A stretch of 10,964 bases of DNA from JBOFSQ01 sp051651625 (lineage in GTDB: Bacteria; Planctomycetota; Planctomycetia; Pirellulales; Thermoguttaceae). Of the stretch, positions 7,665-10,964 are shown piece after piece; the first letter of the stretch is position 1, and each line of letters begins with the position of its first letter. Where the stretch lies: NCBI GenBank assembly GCA_051651625.1, contig JBOFSQ010000001.1, positions 1 through 10,964 of the forward strand, given 5' to 3'. The notes under the pieces were generated by a model. That model was not told the DNA's origin, searched no databases, and saw only the letters and a program-made list of their open reading frames with translations. Position numbers and translations under genes: made by a program.

Positions 7665-7743
7665 AACGCGGAACACGCGGAAGGACGGAAAGACGCGGAA
7701 GTTCAGAATTCCGCGACTTCCGTTTTTCCGCGTGTTCCGCGTT
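7665..7743. repeat. 79-nt near-perfect palindrome (long hairpin), probably a dispersed intergenic repeat
   Basis: The outer arms AACGCGGAACACGCGGAA (7665-7682) and 7726-7743 are exact reverse complements over 18 bp. Pairing continues inward: 7683-7688 with 7720-7725 (two G-T pairs), a bulged A7689, 7690-7692 with 7717-7719, an A-A mismatch (7693/7716), then CGCGGAA (7694-7700) with TTCCGCG (7709-7715), closing an 8-nt loop (7701-7708). In total about 34 pairs form. The left arm is itself built from repeats of (A)CGCGGAA and GGACGGAAAG. It sits between the surface-protein gene (stop at 7817) and glyS (start at 7596). No T run follows on either strand and no clear target-site duplication is visible. 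From memory, GGAACACGG/GGACGGAAAG motifs recur in intergenic repeats of planctomycetes and related bacteria. It could act as a Rho-independent barrier to read-through, an mRNA stabiliser, or a REP/MITE-like element. Confidence 0.85.
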
Positions 7744-7787
7744 CTCTCCTCCGTGATTCTGTGTGAAAAAATGAACTGCCAATCAAA

Positions 7788-7815
7788 GCCCACGAAAATC
7801 AAACCGTGAACGGGC
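7788..7815 (-). terminator. Weak candidate terminator of the surface-protein gene
   Basis: Reading on the - strand just after the TAG stop (7817-7819), GCCC plus CACG can pair with CGTGGGC across a loop of about ten bases, with a 3-nt bulge in the 5' arm, followed by TTTGATT. The stem is imperfect and the T tract broken, so termination may instead depend on the large palindrome about 45 nt further on. Confidence 0.25.
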
Positions 7816-7816
7816 A

Positions 7817-9670
7817 CTAGAAGTTGAGTTGTGGTTCTTTTGATGGATTCTTTTCGCTGGCGTCTGCCGCGTCGGGTTCGACGAGGCGCACGAGTGTTCG
7901 TTCCTCGGTGACAGTCGCGCTGCGGTGGATGAGTACGGTGAGAGTGTCTTGGGTCAGGTTCCAGAGGCCGCACTCGATAGCGGTGTTCGGGTACTCGGCA
8001 CTGCTCATCGCAACGCGCTGCGTCTTCGGGTCTACCGCACCGAACAGCGTGTAGAAGTCGTCGTTATCGACATCGATTACTTGGCCGCGTACCTTTCCGT
8101 CTTTGCTGGTGGCGATTTGGATCATTCGCTGAAACTTTTGGTCTTCAGGATTTTTGAGGATCGCAAACGTGCCGAGTGGGAGCCACTGCGTCTCGTCGAG
8201 CGTCTTGACGGCAACGTCTTTGTCGTTCGGTGGTGCTGCGCTATTTGCTGCATCGTTCGCAGGAGCGTTGTTTACGTTGACGTTCACATCGATCTGCTGC
8301 GGCGGAGCTTGACCGGCCATTGCGAGTGCTTGTGCTTGGCGATAATACTCTTCCGCCGAGACATACGGAACGCCGTTGACGTAGACCATTCCGTTGCGGT
8401 AGTAGACGTTGTTCCCGTAGTTGTACGGCACCGGCTCGACGATGTGATTGACGACGGTGCTGGTGAAGAACCCTGCGGCGAACCAGCCCCAGCATTCGCC
8501 CCAAACTGGGCGGCTCCACCAGACGCGGTTTGGCCCGTGCCAGTGCCATGCGGTTGGGTGATGTGAATACCAATCGTTCCCCCAGTACGGTCGCGGCATC
8601 GGCATCGGCGGACGCGGAGCTGGCGGATGCGGCATCGGCGGACGCAATTCGGGGCCACGCGGCGGCAACGTGGGTCGTGTTGATGGCAACGTTGGCCGCG
8701 TTGACGGACGCGAAGTCGTGTCGCTCGGATCGCGCGGCGGCAACGTTGGCCGCGTTGTTGGACGCGAAGTTGTGTCACCCGGATCGCGTGACGGGAACGG
8801 CGACGGCAACGTTGGCCGTGTCGATGGACGCGAAGTTGTGTCACTCGGATCGCGTGACGGGAACGGCGACGGCAACGTTGGCCGCGTTGACGGACGCGAA
8901 GTTGTGTCGCTCGGATCGCGTGACGGCAACGTTGGCCGCGTTGATGGACGCGAAGTTGTGTCACTCGGATCACGCGGCGGGAACGGCGACGGCAACGTTG
9001 GCCGTGTTGATGGACGCGAAGTCGTGTCGCTCGGATCGCGCGGCGGCAACGCTGGCCGCGTTGTCGGGAGCGAACCAGTCGGCAACGTTGGCCGCGTTGT
9101 TGGCCGCGAAGTTGTGTCACTCGGATCACGCGGCGGAGCCGTTGGCATTGTGAACGAAGGTCGCGGCGTCGTCGGGCGCGAAGTTGTGTCGCTCGGTTCT
9201 CGTGACGGGAACGAGCCGGGCGTGAACGAAGGTCGCGGCGTTATCGGACGCGAAGTTGTGTTGCTCGGATCGCGTGACGGGAACGAGCCGGGCGTGAACG
9301 AAGGTCGTGGCGTCGTCGGGCGCGAAGTTGTGTCGCTCGGTTCTCGTGACGGAAACGAGCCGGGCGTAAACGAAGGCCGCGTCGTTGTGGTTGGGAGGGT
9401 GGGGCGTGGTGTAGGTACGCGGCCACCAGTCATGCCGCCGCTCGGCGCAGGACTCGTACCGTTTGGCATTGGGAACGACGACGGAAGTCGTCCGCCGCTA
9501 CGTTCGCCGGACGGTTGGAAACCGCCGCCTCCGCGCATCGGACGCTGCGCGACGAGCGGTTCACCGTTCGCAACCGCACTGGTACTCGCGTCGGCCCCCG
9601 CATCGGCATCGACTTGCGCGACCAGTCCGAAACCAGCAAGAAACATTCCGCAAGAGAAAAGAAAAGTCAT
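7817..9670 (-). CDS. Secreted/cell-surface protein with Pro/Thr/Ser/Arg tandem-repeat stalk and planctomycete-type C-terminal domain
   Basis: The 617-residue protein starts with a hydrophobic signal segment (residues 3-20) and a likely cleavage near ADA/G (24). A Gly/Pro/Ser-rich stretch (45-86) leads into a tandem-repeat region (about 87-337) with ten copies of a nine-residue core such as RDPSDTTSR. It is strongly basic, proline-rich and surely extended. Next comes a Pro/Met-rich spacer (338-361), a Trp/His/Tyr-rich block (362-396, WYSHHPTAWHWH), a short hydrophobic stretch (396-408) and the motif YNYGNNVYYRNGMVYVNGVP (416-435). Residues 495-600 (LPLGTFAI to TLVRLVEP) resemble the C-terminal module of planctomycete proteins once annotated as mu-protocadherin-like cell-surface proteins. 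The ATG at 9668-9670 was chosen because GAGGTGA precedes it and the signal segment starts there. The open frame continues to 10207, but that part is antisense to the divergent gene. The signal peptide lacks an N-terminal Lys/Arg, which is unusual. The function is unknown; a surface or cell-wall role is inferred. Confidence 0.85.
   Translation of the reverse strand: MTFLFSCGMFLAGFGLVAQVDADAGADASTSAVANGEPLVAQRPMRGGGGFQPSGERSGGRLPSSFPMPNGTSPAPSGGMTGGRVPTPRPTLPTTTTRPSFTPGSFPSREPSDTTSRPTTPRPSFTPGSFPSRDPSNTTSRPITPRPSFTPGSFPSREPSDTTSRPTTPRPSFTMPTAPPRDPSDTTSRPTTRPTLPTGSLPTTRPALPPRDPSDTTSRPSTRPTLPSPFPPRDPSDTTSRPSTRPTLPSRDPSDTTSRPSTRPTLPSPFPSRDPSDTTSRPSTRPTLPSPFPSRDPGDTTSRPTTRPTLPPRDPSDTTSRPSTRPTLPSTRPTLPPRGPELRPPMPHPPAPRPPMPMPRPYWGNDWYSHHPTAWHWHGPNRVWWSRPVWGECWGWFAAGFFTSTVVNHIVEPVPYNYGNNVYYRNGMVYVNGVPYVSAEEYYRQAQALAMAGQAPPQQIDVNVNVNNAPANDAANSAAPPNDKDVAVKTLDETQWLPLGTFAILKNPEDQKFQRMIQIATSKDGKVRGQVIDVDNDDFYTLFGAVDPKTQRVAMSSAEYPNTAIECGLWNLTQDTLTVLIHRSATVTEERTLVRLVEPDAADASEKNPSKEPQLNF
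8660..9412 (-). repeat. In-frame tandem repeats encoding the surface protein's stalk
   Basis: Ten copies of a 27-bp core encoding a sequence like RDPSDTTSR run from 9349 down to 8708. In coding order the copy-to-copy distances are 24, 24, 24, 30, 22, 18, 22, 22 and 18 residues. The first copies belong to a 72-bp sub-family (PTTPRPSFTPGSFPS linker), the later ones to 66-bp or 54-bp units (PSTRPTLPSPFPS linker, with or without the SPFP insert). All lengths are multiples of three. The cores are almost identical at DNA level (for example CGCGAAGTTGTGTC on the + strand), which suggests recent expansion by slippage or unequal exchange. One copy has N for D (residue 138) and one has G for S (298). 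A degenerate end unit, PRGPELRPP, closes the array. Confidence 0.95.
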
Positions 9671-9675
9671 CGTCG

Positions 9676-9682
9676 TCACCTC
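9676..9682 (-). promoter_or_regulatory. Strong ribosome binding site of the surface-protein gene
   Basis: GAGGTGA on the - strand (complement of 9676-9682) is highly complementary to the 16S 3' end, with GAGG ending 8 nt before the ATG at 9670. It fixes this start; no comparable site exists upstream in the same frame. It is the strongest ribosome site seen in the window. Confidence 0.8.
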
Positions 9683-9726
9683 GTTTCGTTGAACAACATA
9701 GAACCGCAACCGCGTAAACCGCCTTG

Positions 9727-9755
9727 AGTATACCCGCCGCTGCGAAACTCGTAAA
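9727..9755 (-). promoter_or_regulatory. Candidate sigma-70 promoter of the surface-protein gene
   Basis: On the - strand TTTACG (9750-9755) and TATACT (9727-9732) are separated by exactly 17 nt. They match the -35 and -10 consensus at four and five of six positions. Initiation near 9720 would give a leader of about 50 nt ending in the strong ribosome site. Confidence 0.5.
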
Positions 9756-9762
9756 GAGCGTG

Positions 9763-9776
9763 CGGGAATAATCCCG
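9763..9776. promoter_or_regulatory. Inverted repeat between the divergent promoters, possible operator
   Basis: CGGGA (9763-9767) and TCCCG (9772-9776) form a dyad with a 4-nt centre. A further TCCCGC at 9780-9785 could pair instead with GCGGGA (9762-9767). The dyad lies just upstream of the leftward -35 box and about 20 nt upstream of the rightward one's -10 region, a position where one regulator could control both genes. Confidence 0.3.
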
Positions 9777-9784
9777 TGCTCCCG

Positions 9785-9813
9785 CTGGAAATTCAGGCCG
9801 GTGCGATTATAGT
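9785..9813 (+). promoter_or_regulatory. Candidate promoter of the acyltransferase gene, giving a near-leaderless mRNA
   Basis: TATAGT (9808-9813) matches the -10 consensus at five of six positions; the -35 position 17 nt upstream reads CTGGAA (9785-9790), a weak match. Initiation 6-8 nt after the -10 box would fall at about 9819-9821, at the ATG itself. No Shine-Dalgarno sequence precedes that ATG, consistent with a leaderless transcript. Confidence 0.35.
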
Positions 9814-9820
9814 ACGCAAC

Positions 9821-10964
9821 ATGCACCACGCGACTCGTCTTACGCCGTTTGAAGAAATGATGTACTGTGCCGACAGCCCGGCGTATCCGATGACGTTTTT
9901 CTGTCGGTTGCGGTTCGCTGGTACTCTCGACATCGACCGACTTACACAAATCGTTCAAAACGCCGCCGCGAAGCAACCTCTGTTCACATCGACGGTCGAG
10001 CTTGTCACGTCGTCGCGTGTTGAGTATTACGTCTGGAAAACGAGCGACCGCCGCGTCGCTGTCACTCTTCACAATGCAACCGATCCCAACACCGCCCCAC
10101 ACACGCCACACCTCGACCTCACGCAAGAAATCGGTCTGCGTCTCTTCGTCACCGAACGCCATCTCGACTGCGGCAACGTCACCGAACTGCTCTTCCAAGT
10201 TCATCACGCCTGCTGCGACGGAATCAGATTCGCAGATTTTGTTGACGGCGTTTTGCAGAATTACGCGACCAGTTCAGTTGACGTTGCCACCATTCCACCG
10301 GCGACAGTACCACGCGGCAAGAACGCCGCAACGCCGTGGTGGGCGTGGCTGCTGATTCCGTGTACGCTGCTCGTTCGCACGGTACTCGTGATTCGTCTAG
10401 CGTTTCTCTACTGGCGTCACGCCGCACCGCTCGTCGCAACGCCGCCGCAACTCGACGCCCCACAGCCGCACGAAACGTTTCCAAGTCTCTTCATCCGCCA
10501 ACTCGACCGCGACGCAACACAGCGTATTCTCGAAGCGGCAAAACGTGAGAACGTCACCTTCAACGATATGCTGCTCACCGCAGCGTTCCGCGCAATCGAA
10601 ATGTTTCGACATGTGGACGCGAACGACAAACGTCCGCTGCGGCTCTCGATTCCCGTTAACTTGCAAACAAAAGACGCGGCGCGAACAGAAGCGGCGAACG
10701 TCGTCAGTATGATGTTCATCGACCGGCGTCTCACCGCAACGACTTCGCCGCAACGTTTGTTGGCGTCGGTTCACCGCGCGATGATTTGGGCGAAACGTTT
10801 CGACGCCGCAACGCTACTCGCTGGACTGCGATTGTTAAAATTGTTTCCGCGACTGTTGCCGCACGTCGTTCGGAATAGACACCGGCTCTGGGCGACGGTC
10901 GTCGTCTCAAACCTTGGACGCCTCTTCTCGCAGCGAGGCGAAATGACCGTTGGCGACGCTATCG
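9821..10964 (+). CDS. Condensation/wax-synthase-like acyltransferase (HHxxxDG family), 3' end outside the window
   Basis: The visible 381 codons are open to the right edge, so the C terminus is missing. HHACCDG (residues 128-134, bases 10202-10222) is the catalytic HHxxxDG motif of the chloramphenicol-acetyltransferase-like fold shared by NRPS condensation domains, PapA acyltransferases and WS/DGAT enzymes; its second His acts as general base in acyl transfer to a hydroxyl or amine. FNDMLLTAAF (about 249-258), RLSIPVNLQT (about 278-287) and VVVSNLGR (360-367) match the conserved second-half blocks. N-terminal LTPFEEMMYCADSPAYPMTF fits the usual start of stand-alone members. No carrier or adenylation domain is attached. 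A hydrophobic stretch (173-198, WWAWLLIPCTLLVRTVLVIR) follows the catalytic half and may be a membrane anchor or re-entrant helix. Substrates are unknown; a lipid or glycolipid is inferred from that stretch. The start at 9821 is chosen from family fit, since no ribosome site is visible. It is divergent from the surface-protein gene. Confidence 0.8.
   Translation, partial: MHHATRLTPFEEMMYCADSPAYPMTFFCRLRFAGTLDIDRLTQIVQNAAAKQPLFTSTVELVTSSRVEYYVWKTSDRRVAVTLHNATDPNTAPHTPHLDLTQEIGLRLFVTERHLDCGNVTELLFQVHHACCDGIRFADFVDGVLQNYATSSVDVATIPPATVPRGKNAATPWWAWLLIPCTLLVRTVLVIRLAFLYWRHAAPLVATPPQLDAPQPHETFPSLFIRQLDRDATQRILEAAKRENVTFNDMLLTAAFRAIEMFRHVDANDKRPLRLSIPVNLQTKDAARTEAANVVSMMFIDRRLTATTSPQRLLASVHRAMIWAKRFDAATLLAGLRLLKLFPRLLPHVVRNRHRLWATVVVSNLGRLFSQRGEMTVGDAI

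Noticed and set aside
7650..7973. 107-codon open frame on the - strand spanning the palindrome
   Set aside because: It overlaps the conserved 3' end of the surface-protein gene in another frame, and its end is simply the translated repeat.
8284..9129. 281-codon open frame on the - strand with Arg/Gln-rich repeats
   Set aside because: It is a shifted frame of the same tandem repeats; unit lengths divisible by three keep it open. The other - frame has the signal peptide, ribosome site and conserved C-terminal domain.
8690..9400. Possible CRISPR array
   Set aside because: Repeats are coding, in frame, vary in spacing and sub-type, and have related rather than unique segments between them; no cas genes are present.
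9671..10207. In-frame N-terminal extension of the surface protein (179 extra codons)
   Set aside because: It lies antisense to the acyltransferase start, has no ribosome site or family features, and would bury the signal peptide. The GAGGTGA-preceded ATG at 9670 is far better.

Overview
The window looks like a piece of a planctomycete chromosome, probably Pirellulales or a relative. The evidence is the gene content: a secreted protein whose motifs (YRHMPTQ, ALWEKLGVT, GKIADSNF) I recall from a planctomycete-restricted family, a signal-peptide protein with a proline/threonine repeat stalk and a YNYGNNVYYRNGMVYVNG-type C-terminal module of the 'mu-protocadherin-like cell-surface protein' kind, a stand-alone HHxxxDG acyltransferase, and moderately GC-rich, loosely spaced genes with few Shine-Dalgarno sites. 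The genus cannot be told from this sequence. No phage, transposase, CRISPR or defence genes were seen.

Layout. Bases 1-284 are non-coding and hold candidate promoter elements, including a direct repeat GGGTTATAC one helical turn apart. At 285-4715 on the + strand is a two-gene unit: a long FliM/FliN-family (SpoA-domain) protein followed after 6 nt by mfd, the transcription-repair coupling factor. A tRNA-Arg(CCG) gene with its own candidate promoter follows at 4804-4876. A spacer with a 9-bp perfect inverted repeat precedes a secreted protein of unknown function (5070-5981, GTG start). That gene meets glyS (glycyl-tRNA synthetase, 5959-7596, - strand) tail to tail, with a 23-bp overlap of coding ends.

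Upstream of glyS, at 7665-7743, a 79-nt near-perfect palindrome can fold into one long hairpin; it looks like a dispersed intergenic repeat. Next, on the - strand, is the repeat-rich surface protein (7817-9670), with ten copies of an (E/D)PSDTTSR-type motif in two sub-families. A 150-bp divergent control region (9671-9820) separates it from a + strand condensation/wax-synthase-like acyltransferase (9821 onward) that runs off the right edge.

The genes do not form one pathway. mfd, glyS and the tRNA are housekeeping functions; the SpoA protein is motility or secretion related; the three remaining genes are envelope or lipid-type accessory genes. I found no convincing undescribed multi-gene system. 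The most unusual items are the long palindrome, the internally amplified stalk repeats, the inverted repeat after the tRNA, and a possibly leaderless acyltransferase mRNA.
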